NCBI GenBank assembly: GCA_964479625.1
Contig: CAYZMS010000009.1
Coordinates: forward strand, 62,001-126,000
Reading direction: 5' to 3'
Source of the DNA: CAYZMS01 sp964479625
Lineage (GTDB): Bacteria > Bacteroidota > Bacteroidia > Chitinophagales > Saprospiraceae
DNA length: 64,000 nt
The notes under the pieces are model-generated. The model was not told where the DNA came from. It searched no databases and saw only the letters and a list, made by a program, of their open reading frames with translations. The position numbers were made by a program, and so were the translations under genes. Shown piece after piece: positions 18,001 through 25,634 of this stretch; position 1 is the stretch's first letter; every line of letters starts with the position of its first letter.

Positions 18001-18168
18001 GCGGTAAGCATCCTCCTGTTGTCCTTCTTCCGCCTGGGCGCTGACTGTCACCGCATAATTGTCGGCCGCCTTTTCCACCTTGCGCGTGGGGATCACGTAC
18101 AAATACTGGATCAAGGTTACAATAGTCATCACCACAAGGAAGAACCTAATAACTCCTTTTCCTTGCAT
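15055..18168 (-). CDS. secDF: Fused protein translocase subunit SecDF
   Basis: 1037 residues, a natural SecD-SecF fusion as is usual in Bacteroidota. It uses the proton motive force to pull proteins out of the SecYEG channel into the periplasm. N-terminal helix (about 8-27), then the SecD periplasmic domain with YGLDLKGGMSVVLQVD, the P1 head region, and the first six-helix bundle (IAGIVLTIGMAVDANVIIFERIREE). The SecF half begins near residue 685 with FEFGVDFKGGYAYTVEF and ends in the second bundle with GYSINDTVVVFDRIRE. Both halves appear complete. A promoter-like TATATTTG lies 90 nt upstream. It faces the MazG-like gene across the strong terminator. Confidence 0.96.
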   Translation of the reverse strand: MQGKGVIRFFLVVMTIVTLIQYLYVIPTRKVEKAADNYAVTVSAQAEEGQQEDAYREARTAYLDSMSTEEVFEIPLIKSFTYQELKGQQLAYGLDLKGGMSVVLQVDLRDLITSLASNTNDPAFRAALDKASEDLRNAQSDYVTLFANAFRELGGGQKLAPIFARNEALSEQIDFNSSDGEVVRVLRQQADQTVKLTYDLLKQRIDKLGVTQPNVSLDAGRDLILVELPGIDNPERARTFLQAAAKLEFWNVYRISDPLNPNRPGGTILDAFVEANQTLNETMGEGELEREILDITPRYATDSLGSIDTTQVLGYDTTYSPININQGPLFDLFTLNTTGGYGLPVVGIAEKNQRDRVMELLQREEVANLFPRDLKFMWSRDPVKDIETGEMTSLYELYTIKLEPGTQNAPLTGEYVTNASADPDPTTGEIQVTLRMNQRGAQVWNEMTTKAAADNNREIAIALDEEVVSAPRVNGPIPGGVSSITGGFSLQEAEDLSNILEVGKLPAETQIIQENLVGPTLGQENINRSMRALVIGFLIVLAFMILYYGGAGVVSILALLLNLFFIFGALASIGTVLTLPGIAGIVLTIGMAVDANVIIFERIREELRAGKSLKVAVDDGFQNSYSAIIDANVTTILTAIVLAYFGLGPIKGFAVVLIIGVLASLFTAVLVGRLIIEWWLDRDRNLTFWTNWSKNAFADLNVDWLGKRRIAYMISGALLIAGLISFFVRGFEFGVDFKGGYAYTVEFAEDINIDASSLRETLTEAFDGSTPVVKAVDTRNTYSIVTDYEIDATDNEAADRVMEALYGGINQIAGGNLNLEDFRNASETGTHISSFSKVGPTIADDIKTSAVYASIFALLLIFLYIFLRFSKWQYSVGAVAALFHDTLIVLGLFSLLHGLLPFNLEIDQTFIAAILTVIGYSINDTVVVFDRIREFLNSYLGKSKQEVINMAINSTVSRTVVTSLTTLFVVAILFFFGGNSIRGFAFALLVGIIVGTYSSIFVATPIMSDLTGELSAKVRKETEKGKGFSKAVQKANG

Positions 18169-18257
18169 AACGCTTCTTTACTTTTTGGTTGTTATATTCA
18201 AAATCACAACGTGCCTTTCATACGGACCACCTCATGCGGGCTCTTGAAAAAGCAGCG

Positions 18258-18265
18258 CAAATATA
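18258..18265 (-). promoter_or_regulatory. Candidate -7 box for secDF
   Basis: TATATTTG on the minus strand fits TAnnTTTG exactly and lies 90 nt before the secDF start. No good -33 element at 19-21 nt spacing. Confidence 0.4.
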
Positions 18266-18433
18266 GTGGTTTTGACGAATTCTACCCCCTCCTCGTTGCT
18301 TTGTTTCTGTAAGCAATTGGAAAAAAACGGCCCGGCTTTTTGAATTTCTAGCCGAAAAACCTAAAACTCCCCGGGGAGCTTGTATATTTATGGCTCGAAA
18401 ACAATCTTTTTTAACTCCAAAAACTTAAAAAGT

Positions 18434-18898
18434 ATGGGACTATTTAATTTTTTCAAAAAATCAGGCGATAAGAAGGTTAAAGAGGAAGAAAACGCTCCAA
18501 ACCCGGAGGAAGTACGCACTGAAAACATCAACCTCATTACGCAGGCCGTAAATGATCTTGGTTTCGACCTCAAGGATTTCTATGTAGATCTTCAGGGGGA
18601 CACTGCCATCGTTTTCGGAGAAGCTGCTTCTCAGGAAGAAAAAGAAAAGGTAGTACTTGCTGTTGGAAACACAGATGGAATTGCAACTGTTGACGACCGA
18701 ATGACTGTTGCAATCCCGGCACCGGAAGCTAAGTTCTACGAAGTGAAATCAGGAGACTCGCTTTCCAAGATCGCAAAGGAAATGTATGGTGATGCTATGA
18801 AGTACACCCTTATTTTCGAAGCTAATAAGCCCATGTTGAAAGATCCGGATAAGATCTATCCCGGTCAGTCTTTGCGCATTCCATCGCTGGATGCGTAA
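18434..18898 (+). CDS. BON-LysM domain protein (Kbp/YgaU-like)
   Basis: 154 residues from ATG 18434; the frame is open upstream but the MGLFNFFKK start is typical of the family. A lysine- and glutamate-rich linker leads to a BON domain (about 35-90) and a C-terminal LysM domain (about 97-150) with YEVKSGDSLSKIAKEMYGD and YPGQSLRIP. The same BON-LysM order is found in E. coli Kbp, a cytosolic potassium-binding protein, and in Bacteroidota proteins annotated as LysM peptidoglycan-binding. No signal peptide is visible, favouring the cytosolic Kbp-like role over wall binding. Single-gene unit followed by hairpins. Confidence 0.85.
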   Translation: MGLFNFFKKSGDKKVKEEENAPNPEEVRTENINLITQAVNDLGFDLKDFYVDLQGDTAIVFGEAASQEEKEKVVLAVGNTDGIATVDDRMTVAIPAPEAKFYEVKSGDSLSKIAKEMYGDAMKYTLIFEANKPMLKDPDKIYPGQSLRIPSLDA

Positions 18899-18911
18899 TC
18901 CGGTCGTGGCG

Positions 18912-18973
18912 CAATTGTCTTTTTAGACAGTTGCTGGTTTAAACAGGTGCCTTGCAGATGCATTTTGCAAGGC
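18912..18973 (+). terminator. Two tandem hairpins after the BON-LysM gene
   Basis: First hairpin pairs 18912-18920 with 18925-18933 (9 bp including one G-T, loop TTTT). Second pairs 18949-18956 with 18966-18973 (8 bp). They lie between convergent genes and may end transcription from either side, though T tracts are weak. Confidence 0.5.
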
Positions 18974-18996
18974 GCTTGTCGTTTCCCCCAACCTTT

Positions 18997-19944
18997 CTAG
19001 CCGATCTTTCGAATGATCCTGTCTACATTTTCTACTGTTGCATTCAGTAATCGTTGCCTGGAGGCCTTTGAAGCCCAGGCCAGGTGAGGGGTGATCAGGC
19101 AATTCTCCAGTTCAAATAGCGGATGGTTTGCTGGGGGTGGTTCTTCTGCCAAAACGTCCAGTGCAGCTCCTTCGATCCAGCCATCCCTCAAAGCACGGTA
19201 CAGAGCCATTTCGTCGATCAACCCACCCCGGGCAGTATTGATCAAATAAGCATGCCCCGGCATACTGCGCAATCGGGCTTCCGAAACCACTCCCTTGTTC
19301 TTCTCGTTCAGCGGTGTATTTAGGGAAAGGACATCAGCGTTTTCGAATAAATGATCTAAACTATCCGCCTTAAACCCGATCCATTCCTTAGCTATGGAGT
19401 GTTTATGGAAGATCAATGGCCGCATTTCAAATGCCCGCCCGATCCGGGCTACGGCCTGTCCGATCCTGCCGAAACCATAGATGCCCAGCGTTCGCCCGGC
19501 CAGTTCCACAATGGGTTTTTTCCAATAGCACCAGTCCTGCCTCCCAGACCAGTCGCCATCCTTAACAGAGCTGGCGTGAAGGCCTACCCGGTTTGTAAGT
19601 TCCAGCAGTAAGGCAAAGACATGCTGGGCAACAGCCTGGGTGCCATACCCTGCAACATTGTATACTGGGATTCCCCTTTCCTCCGCAGCGGGCAGGTCAA
19701 CATTATTGAGACCAGTGGCCGTAACACAGATCCCTTTTAACTTTGGTAAGGTCTCCAGCGTTTTCCGGTCCAGAACAACCTTATTGACGATCAGAATGTC
19801 TGCATCTTTAGCTCTCTGTGATATAGATCCCTGACTGGTTCGGGGATAAAGGCTTAACTTGCCGCGGTCTTGCAATGGCTTCCAACTAAGGTCACCGGGA
19901 TTAAGGGTATGGCCGTCCAGGATTACAATAACGGGCTGTTGCAT
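18997..19944 (-). CDS. D-2-hydroxyacid dehydrogenase (glycerate dehydrogenase-like)
   Basis: 315 residues. NAD(P)-dependent reductase of 2-keto acids, cytosolic. The Rossmann nucleotide-binding motif is GIYGFGRIGQAVARIG (about 150-165). The catalytic triad of the family is present: Arg in NTARGGLID, Glu in AEEPPPANHPL, and His in ITPHLAWAS. An N-terminal stretch with VTATGLNNVDLPAAEERGI is also typical. Sequence features resemble the hydroxypyruvate reductase/glycerate dehydrogenase branch, but substrate cannot be settled by eye. It is divergent from the small membrane genes with only 17 nt between the start codons. Confidence 0.88.
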   Translation of the reverse strand: MQQPVIVILDGHTLNPGDLSWKPLQDRGKLSLYPRTSQGSISQRAKDADILIVNKVVLDRKTLETLPKLKGICVTATGLNNVDLPAAEERGIPVYNVAGYGTQAVAQHVFALLLELTNRVGLHASSVKDGDWSGRQDWCYWKKPIVELAGRTLGIYGFGRIGQAVARIGRAFEMRPLIFHKHSIAKEWIGFKADSLDHLFENADVLSLNTPLNEKNKGVVSEARLRSMPGHAYLINTARGGLIDEMALYRALRDGWIEGAALDVLAEEPPPANHPLFELENCLITPHLAWASKASRQRLLNATVENVDRIIRKIG

Positions 19945-19961
19945 AGCTTAAAATTGGTTTA

Positions 19962-20183
19962 ATGGACAAAATATTAGATAAATTTCAAATCGGCAGCTGG
20001 ACGCTGCTTCGAAAGTTGCAAATGGGCGTCGGCCTTTTTGCTTTGGGGAACTATTTCTGGGATGGCACTGATTTGGCTGTATTACTTTTTGGGCTGATCC
20101 TTGTTGCCCAGGCTGTTTTCAATCTGCAATTGGGCTGCGCCAGCGGTCAATGTCAGGTTCCTAAAACAAAAAACCATGAGTGA
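19962..20183 (+). CDS. Small two-helix membrane protein
   Basis: 73 residues with two hydrophobic segments (about 18-34 and 37-55) and a C-terminal Cys pair, GCASGQC. Resembles the DUF2892-like small inner-membrane proteins of Bacteroidota, which often neighbour metal or sulfur-transfer genes. The cysteines could bind a metal or a persulfide, which is speculation. Its stop overlaps the next start within ATGAGTGA, suggesting coupled translation. Confidence 0.65.
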   Translation: MDKILDKFQIGSWTLLRKLQMGVGLFALGNYFWDGTDLAVLLFGLILVAQAVFNLQLGCASGQCQVPKTKNHE

Positions 20184-20415
20184 ATCCAAGCCTGCCAAAA
20201 GATCTCCTGTATACAATGACTGGCGACTGATCCTTTTAGCCTGTTTAACACTAGGTTTAGCGCCCTATGTACCCGAGCCTCACCTCTGGGGTAAACTGCG
20301 TTGGGTGGCAGGGGGTGCCCATGGCATGGCACTAATGGATTGGTTCGACCTGTTTTTACACGGCCTCCCCTGGGTTTTATTGCTTCGTCTTGCACTCCTC
20401 CGAATTCTTAATTAA
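20176..20415 (+). CDS. Small membrane protein, commonly labelled RND transporter in Bacteroidota
   Basis: 79 residues from ATG 20176. The pattern YNDWRLILLACLTLGLAPYVPEPH...GKLRW...DWFDLFLHG...LL is that of a short conserved Bacteroidota family whose database name (RND transporter) probably comes from neighbouring efflux genes, not from homology to RND pumps. Two membrane segments. No pump genes are nearby here. It overlaps the preceding gene by 8 nt, so the two probably work together. Confidence 0.65.
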   Translation: MSESKPAKRSPVYNDWRLILLACLTLGLAPYVPEPHLWGKLRWVAGGAHGMALMDWFDLFLHGLPWVLLLRLALLRILN

Positions 20416-20543
20416 TTTAAGCTTTTCTTTATACAATAAGCCTGGTCATGGGCGTTTCTCCTAATCAGGTTTGGGGTTATTGCCGGCAGGAAAGCCTGGG
20501 AAAAGACCCTGGTCTGATACTCAAAGCCAATACGCAATAAACC

Positions 20544-22463
20544 ATGAAATACTGTTTACCCTTTCTGTTCCTTTGTAACATCCTGTATAGCCAGCATAAT
20601 ATCACTGCTTCTGTAGTGGAGACCTGGAATACAGAGACCGCAATTCCTGCTGACTTCAATTTGAACTCAGCGTATGTATATTTCCTTAATGCCGGCTCGC
20701 TGGAAAAGATCTTCGCGGGAGAAGATCTCAATAAGCGCGAACGAAAGGACGTGGGTGTTCACAAAGGGGATTACCCACAGTATATGTATCTCGGGGTTTC
20801 GATCAAGGACCCGGTAAATGACAATGGGGAACTTACCATTCCCCTTATGATACATGATATTCGCGACCCGGCTAATCAGTCCCGGGTAGTGGAATACGGG
20901 GGGCGCTTCCTTTCGAATATACCGGATGAGGAACTCAAGAACGGAGATATCGTTGCAAAGGTGCGCTTCGAGGCTTTTCGGGGGAATAATACTGCGGATT
21001 TCTGGGAAAAAACGGCTAAGATCTCCATGGATCTCGGCCGGACGGCAACCAACCTGCTGGCCAATCCCCTGACCGGTACCTTTGCGGCTCTGAGTTCACA
21101 GATCATTCCACAGGTAGACCAGGGCCTTCGGTCTATGTCGCAGGCACAGGACGATCCGAATAAACTAAGTAGTGAGTTCTATATTCGATTAATGAGCAAA
21201 GAACTGAGTGCTTTATATGCCGAGCGGATCGCCTCTACTACCTTATATCGCATTCACTGGGACGTTTCTAAAGTGGCTGAAACCCGTTATTTCAACAATG
21301 CGGAAATAAATGCCGTGGATGATTTTCAGGAACTGATCCATAGAAGGGATGTGCCCTACATCCTGGTGATCAACACTAAATCCGAGTACAATACCGACCA
21401 TAGTGAACTGGTCTATACTCAAGCTTATATCGATAAAAAGTCCAGTGACTTTCGAAAAATCCGAAATGCTGAAAAACGGGAAGTGGAAAAGCACTTTCTG
21501 GAGGCCCTCAAGCTCGCTTTGGAGCTAAAATCCCAAATAGAGGTTTTTAGTAATAGCCTGAATACCAAGTATCCCGACTGGAAGGCTTTCTCCAGAGTTA
21601 TTGACCTTTATTATGACATCCGGGCACAGGAACAGCAAGAACAAGGGGACCTCGTTGACGCAGACCCCATGATCCGTAGTAAATACACCCGGCTTTACAC
21701 CAATGTGCGCACCGATGTAGACCTTTGGTTTACCTCTGAACTATTAGGCCGGGCGAGAGCCATAGCCGACTATCTGGTGACCCATCCAAAGGAGTATTCG
21801 GCAGAAGGGCTGACTGCAGATGAGATCTATGCAGATGTCAGTTTATTGGATTTCTACAGGGACCGGGCCCAACAAACCAAGATTCAAGGTAAATTACCCA
21901 AGGAGATCGAATCTCTGGAAACTTATGCCTTGAGCGTCCGAAAACTCGAAGAGATCGAAAATGCCCTTTTCGAAAAAGCTTTTCAACCCGATCCACGACT
22001 TGGGCCGGCAGCTCAAAAAGTTTGGTTGACGGACATGGCCTCCAAACAATACCCGCTTTGCCAGGCATGTGCGCGCAGGGTAGGTGAAGAACTGGCCCGC
22101 ATCGAAAACGCCACCCATGCTCAAAATATACAGACCTACCGAAACCTTTCAGCGGAATACTATGACAAGCTAGGTTGCTATGAAACGGTCTACCAGGAAT
22201 TGGATAGCCTTGTTCAGGCTAATACGGACTCCCTGACCATGTCACCTTTTATGTTGGAATCCATCAAGCAGGATCAACAGGCTTTTATTAATTTGTCCTC
22301 TGAATATATTGACATTGTCGGGCAGGATTACACCAAAATGACTCCTGAGGAATTGTCTGAACTAATTAATCGCTACCGGCTTAATAATCAGAAAATGAAG
22401 GGAGTGCTTGATCGTTTACAGGGGGCAATGATGCGGGAGGAAATGGATGGATGTTTCTTTTAG
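20544..22463 (+). CDS. Large secreted/periplasmic helical protein of unknown function
   Basis: 639 residues with a signal peptide (MKYCLPFLFLCNILYSQ). The N-terminal ~110 residues look beta-rich (YVYFLNAGSLEKIFAGED; YMYLGVSIKDP), the rest is strongly helical with many Glu, Lys and Gln. No catalytic motif or known repeat is recognised. Four cysteines cluster in the C-terminal part (QACAR, LGCYE, and near the end). It may form an operon with the UPF0114 membrane protein 30 nt downstream. Function unknown. Confidence 0.75.
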   Translation: MKYCLPFLFLCNILYSQHNITASVVETWNTETAIPADFNLNSAYVYFLNAGSLEKIFAGEDLNKRERKDVGVHKGDYPQYMYLGVSIKDPVNDNGELTIPLMIHDIRDPANQSRVVEYGGRFLSNIPDEELKNGDIVAKVRFEAFRGNNTADFWEKTAKISMDLGRTATNLLANPLTGTFAALSSQIIPQVDQGLRSMSQAQDDPNKLSSEFYIRLMSKELSALYAERIASTTLYRIHWDVSKVAETRYFNNAEINAVDDFQELIHRRDVPYILVINTKSEYNTDHSELVYTQAYIDKKSSDFRKIRNAEKREVEKHFLEALKLALELKSQIEVFSNSLNTKYPDWKAFSRVIDLYYDIRAQEQQEQGDLVDADPMIRSKYTRLYTNVRTDVDLWFTSELLGRARAIADYLVTHPKEYSAEGLTADEIYADVSLLDFYRDRAQQTKIQGKLPKEIESLETYALSVRKLEEIENALFEKAFQPDPRLGPAAQKVWLTDMASKQYPLCQACARRVGEELARIENATHAQNIQTYRNLSAEYYDKLGCYETVYQELDSLVQANTDSLTMSPFMLESIKQDQQAFINLSSEYIDIVGQDYTKMTPEELSELINRYRLNNQKMKGVLDRLQGAMMREEMDGCFF

Positions 22464-22493
22464 TTCCTCAATACTGTATCAAAAGCAATCTAT

Positions 22494-23003
22494 ATGCGAT
22501 TTCACCGAGTGGCCACCCTGCTGTTGGAAGCCATGTTCTTTTTGGCAGTACTTAGCATCTCTTTGCTGGCTGTAGCCGTATTTTTTTATTCCTTTTACGA
22601 GGTTTACCTGTTATTAAAAAAAATTGCCTTCGGCTCCATAACAGATGGCGAAATTATCGGGAAGGGCTTGAAAACTGTGGATTTAATGTTGATGGGGACT
22701 GTTTTCATTATCATTGGAATCGGGCTTTATGAATTATTTATAGCACCCATTCGTGATTTACCTGACTGGCTGATCATTAGTGATATTGACCAGCTGAAGA
22801 ATATGTTGATAAAGGTCCTGATCTTGGTTATGGGCGTTTCCTTCACAGGTAGCGTTGTTACTGTTGGCGGGGATTCTAATCTGTTAAATCAGGGAGTAGG
22901 GATCGCCGCAGTCATTATTGCACTGTCCTTTTTCTTACAGGTAAAAATTATTGGAAAAAAAGGGGATAAAGAAGAAACTCCTATGATCGGGGAAGATAAA
23001 TAG
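22494..23003 (+). CDS. UPF0114 (YqhA-like) membrane protein
   Basis: 169 residues with about four transmembrane helices (near 10-35, 60-82, 100-120, 130-148). The TVDLMLMGTVFIIIGIGLYELF segment is characteristic of the UPF0114/YqhA family of small inner-membrane proteins of unknown function. A lysine/glutamate-rich tail faces the cytosol. It follows the secreted helical protein closely on the same strand. Confidence 0.75.
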   Translation: MRFHRVATLLLEAMFFLAVLSISLLAVAVFFYSFYEVYLLLKKIAFGSITDGEIIGKGLKTVDLMLMGTVFIIIGIGLYELFIAPIRDLPDWLIISDIDQLKNMLIKVLILVMGVSFTGSVVTVGGDSNLLNQGVGIAAVIIALSFFLQVKIIGKKGDKEETPMIGEDK

Positions 23004-23070
23004 GTGAACTAACTCCAAAAGAGGAAATACTATCCCAAGAGTATATATTTTTGATATAAAATTACATAAA

Positions 23071-23658
23071 ATGCATAAATCTATAATCATTAGTCTTCTG
23101 TCTTTGCTTGTGCTTTCCTGTTCCCAGTCAGATATTCCCGAAGGCGAACGGGTGTCCTCAGACGGTTACCTGGTTTCATCCGTTCCGGGAACGAGCATTC
23201 AAAAGGTAGTTAAGCGCTCAGAAAATGGACGTCTTTTGGAATCCGGATTCGTGGAGGATGGAAAAAAGGTAGGTACCTGGGTTACTTACCAGGAGGGCTC
23301 CAATTTCCCCAAAACCATGGCAGGTTTTCAGAACGGTTTGTATAACGGACCCTACATGGAGTACAATAATCGCGGGCAAGTTACCCTTATTGCTCATTAT
23401 ACCAATAACCAGCTGGATGGCCCATGGGCTACCTATCAGTTTGGCAGGCCTACTGCCGAGGCCACCTACACCGAAGGCAAACTGGATGGTGTCTATAAAG
23501 AATACCAACCCAATACTGGCAAGATCCAAAAAGAAATGGAATACAAAAATGGTGTATTAGACGGCCCTTACCGCTTTTTTGACCAGGAAGGAAAAGTGAC
23601 AGTAGAGTACGTCTACAAGAATGGCAAGAAAATAGAAGGAGGTATACAGGGGGATTAA
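23071..23658 (+). CDS. Lipoprotein with MORN-like repeats
   Basis: 195 residues. Lipoprotein signal with lipobox LVLSC (Cys about 17). Residues 60-190 hold repeated MORN-like units of the form NGxxxGPYxxYxxxGxxxxxxxYxNNxxDG (for example NGLYNGPYMEYNN, NGVLDGPYRFFD). Such proteins are often labelled YwqK-family antitoxins, but the repeat alone does not show a toxin-antitoxin role, and no toxin is adjacent. Probably anchored in the envelope. Confidence 0.8.
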   Translation: MHKSIIISLLSLLVLSCSQSDIPEGERVSSDGYLVSSVPGTSIQKVVKRSENGRLLESGFVEDGKKVGTWVTYQEGSNFPKTMAGFQNGLYNGPYMEYNNRGQVTLIAHYTNNQLDGPWATYQFGRPTAEATYTEGKLDGVYKEYQPNTGKIQKEMEYKNGVLDGPYRFFDQEGKVTVEYVYKNGKKIEGGIQGD

Positions 23659-23719
23659 GTCCTCAGGAGTATATTCTGACAATACCCCCTTGACGCTTTA
23701 TTCCTTCGGAGCCACAAAA

Positions 23720-23914
23720 TCAGTTGAGTGATCCAAAGTGGTGAAAGCGATTTAAATCTCCATTTTGGCCGTTACTTTTCCTTTTGATGTGGTGCATAAT
23801 TTCCCGTTTATCGTCGGGGAGAGGCGGTTTTCCCTTAAGGGCAGCCTTCACTTTATCTTCGTGTCGGTTATCTATCCAAAAGAGCAGCCCCGTAATTTGA
23901 ATAATACTGCTCAT
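23720..23914 (-). CDS. Possible small hypothetical protein
   Basis: 64 codons with ATG start and plausible composition: a short hydrophobic N-terminus followed by a basic stretch (KVKAALKGKPPLPDDKRE). No family known. It is the only candidate in the ~420-nt stretch between the MORN lipoprotein and the PAS-AraC gene; nothing else is seen there. Confidence 0.25.
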   Translation of the reverse strand: MSSIIQITGLLFWIDNRHEDKVKAALKGKPPLPDDKREIMHHIKRKSNGQNGDLNRFHHFGSLN

Positions 23915-24076
23915 AATAACTATTTTGGGATGAAATACAGGTAAGGCTTCATTCCCTAACCATCCCTCACAAGGTGCAGCGTTTAAAGAGGAAAACCAAA
24001 AGACATCTGTCTGATTTCCAGCATATCGGAGAAGGCTTCCGGTATCCCATACGGGGCTTTCCGAGGTGGGATGTTA

Positions 24077-24823
24077 TCAGCTTACTTTTTTTAAATCTTC
24101 CAGGTATTCCTTTGGGGTCATCTGGGTCATTTCTTTGAAAACCTTGTAAAAGGTCGACTTATTTTTAAATCCGCATTGGAGGGCGATGCCGTATAAGGTA
24201 AGGTTGCTGAATTCTTCCTGTCCAATTTTCAACTTAGCAGCTTCCACCCGGTAATTATTTACAAATTGCTGGAAGTTACCTCCGGTGTGCCGATTCACCA
24301 CCTGGGAAAGGTATTTGGTATTAGTTGCCAGTTTATCAGCTGTCGATCGCAAGGTAAGGTTAGGGTCGAGGAATAGTTTATCATTTTCCATTAAATCCTT
24401 CAGGCGCTCATAAAGTTGTAACTCTTCCATACCTTTTAGACTGCTGGACCGGTATTTTGAACTTAACTGTAAAATTGGTAAGTTCTGGCTGCCATTCAAT
24501 TCTTTTTTATCTGCTTCGAAAGCGATATAATTGGTCAATTCTCTTTCGCTGTTGAAAATAGGGTGAATGACCAGCCTGCAGGTGTAGGGTTCTCCGTTCT
24601 TGCGATAGTTTAATATATCCTGTTGAACTGGGGTGAAGCGATTCAGGCCTCTTCGGATTTCCTGAACAGCTTCCTTTTCCGTTTCAGGGCCTTGGAGCAA
24701 ACTGCCGGGAACTTTGCCAATGGCTTCGGAAAGGGTATAACCGCTTATTTTTGTAAAACCGTCATTTACCCAGAGGATCCTACGCCTGGCATCCGTCAGA
24801 ATAACTGCAATATTAGGAATCAT
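24077..24823 (-). CDS. PAS (LOV-like)-AraC transcription regulator
   Basis: 248 residues. The N-terminal ~110 residues are a PAS domain very close to LOV photosensors (VNDGFTKISGY, LLQGPETE, LNYRKNGEPY), but the photoactive Cys of the GxNCRFLQG motif is absent (GKVPGSLLQG), and the C-terminal flavin-contacting Gln appears to be Glu (FEADKKEL). Residues about 150-245 form an AraC-type double helix-turn-helix (RSTADKLATNTKYLSQVVNRH and LYGIALQCGFKNKSTFYKVFKE). A sensor-DNA-binding fusion acting as a cytosolic transcription factor. It is divergent from the zincin/serine-hydrolase pair, 160 nt apart, and could regulate them. Confidence 0.85.
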   Translation of the reverse strand: MIPNIAVILTDARRRILWVNDGFTKISGYTLSEAIGKVPGSLLQGPETEKEAVQEIRRGLNRFTPVQQDILNYRKNGEPYTCRLVIHPIFNSERELTNYIAFEADKKELNGSQNLPILQLSSKYRSSSLKGMEELQLYERLKDLMENDKLFLDPNLTLRSTADKLATNTKYLSQVVNRHTGGNFQQFVNNYRVEAAKLKIGQEEFSNLTLYGIALQCGFKNKSTFYKVFKEMTQMTPKEYLEDLKKVS

Positions 24824-24983
24824 AAAAATTTTTTGTTGAATGTTATGTAGGGTTTTTTATAAAAAAATTAAACAATTTTAACTTTTAAGGTATCTTGAAG
24901 TTATAATTGTACTTAATCTTATAATGTAGAGGGTTTTTTTAGGAAATGAAAATTATACTTCCTGTTTATAAATTAATTGTTTG

Positions 24984-25634
24984 ATGAGCAAATCTATATC
25001 CATTCGGGAATTACAGGAAGGAACGGACTACGAATTGGTCAAGGTTTTGGATTTTTCTGACCTTTTACCTTTTATTATGGAGGAACGTACTCATCCCAGC
25101 TGGCTGACCAGGAGTTTTTGGGGCTTCCTTTTTCTATTAATAGCCTTGGCGATTCTGGATGGGTTTCTGACGATCGAGGGCCTGCAATTTGGCTGGAGTG
25201 CCTTGTTGGAGGCATTTGGGGTTGGCATATTTTTTAGCCTTACTCTATTGATCCTAGTACACGAAGCCCTGCACGGCCTGGCCTATAAGCTCATTGGGGC
25301 TCCACATATCTATTTCGGAGGAAATTGGCGGAAATTATATTTCTATGCCCTGGCAGATCGTTTTGTAGTTGGAAAGCAGGCATTTTTTTTTGTTGCCTTG
25401 ACCCCTTTCGTTTTGATCACACTGGCAAGCCTGGTCAGTATATTCACCTGGGCAGATGCCTATTGGCGCTGGGTGTTGTGGGGTGGGCTGTTGATGCATA
25501 CGCCTAATTGCCTGGGCGATATTTACCTGATGAACTTTTTCCTCAGGAGTGGCCCCGGACCGGTATATACTTATGATGATGCAGATGAAAAAAAAGCCTG
25601 GTTTTTTAGGCGGGCAAAGCCTCCCGCTTATTAG
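24984..25634 (+). CDS. DUF3267-type zincin-like membrane protein
   Basis: 216 residues from ATG 24984. Four or so membrane helices. The third carries LVHEALHGLAYK, an HExxH zinc-peptidase motif (about residues 94-98), embedded as in site-2-protease-like DUF3267 proteins. A putative intramembrane metallopeptidase; no substrate is known. Its last 62 nt overlap the start of the next lipoprotein gene in another frame, an unusually long overlap that suggests coupling. Confidence 0.7.
   Translation: MSKSISIRELQEGTDYELVKVLDFSDLLPFIMEERTHPSWLTRSFWGFLFLLIALAILDGFLTIEGLQFGWSALLEAFGVGIFFSLTLLILVHEALHGLAYKLIGAPHIYFGGNWRKLYFYALADRFVVGKQAFFFVALTPFVLITLASLVSIFTWADAYWRWVLWGGLLMHTPNCLGDIYLMNFFLRSGPGPVYTYDDADEKKAWFFRRAKPPAY

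Noticed and set aside
15055..18168. SecDF fusion as an assembly chimera
   Set aside because: SecD-SecF fusion is normal in Bacteroidota and the joint is clean.
23071..23658. Toxin-antitoxin module from the YwqK-like repeats
   Set aside because: MORN-like repeats alone do not define an antitoxin, and no toxin gene is adjacent.
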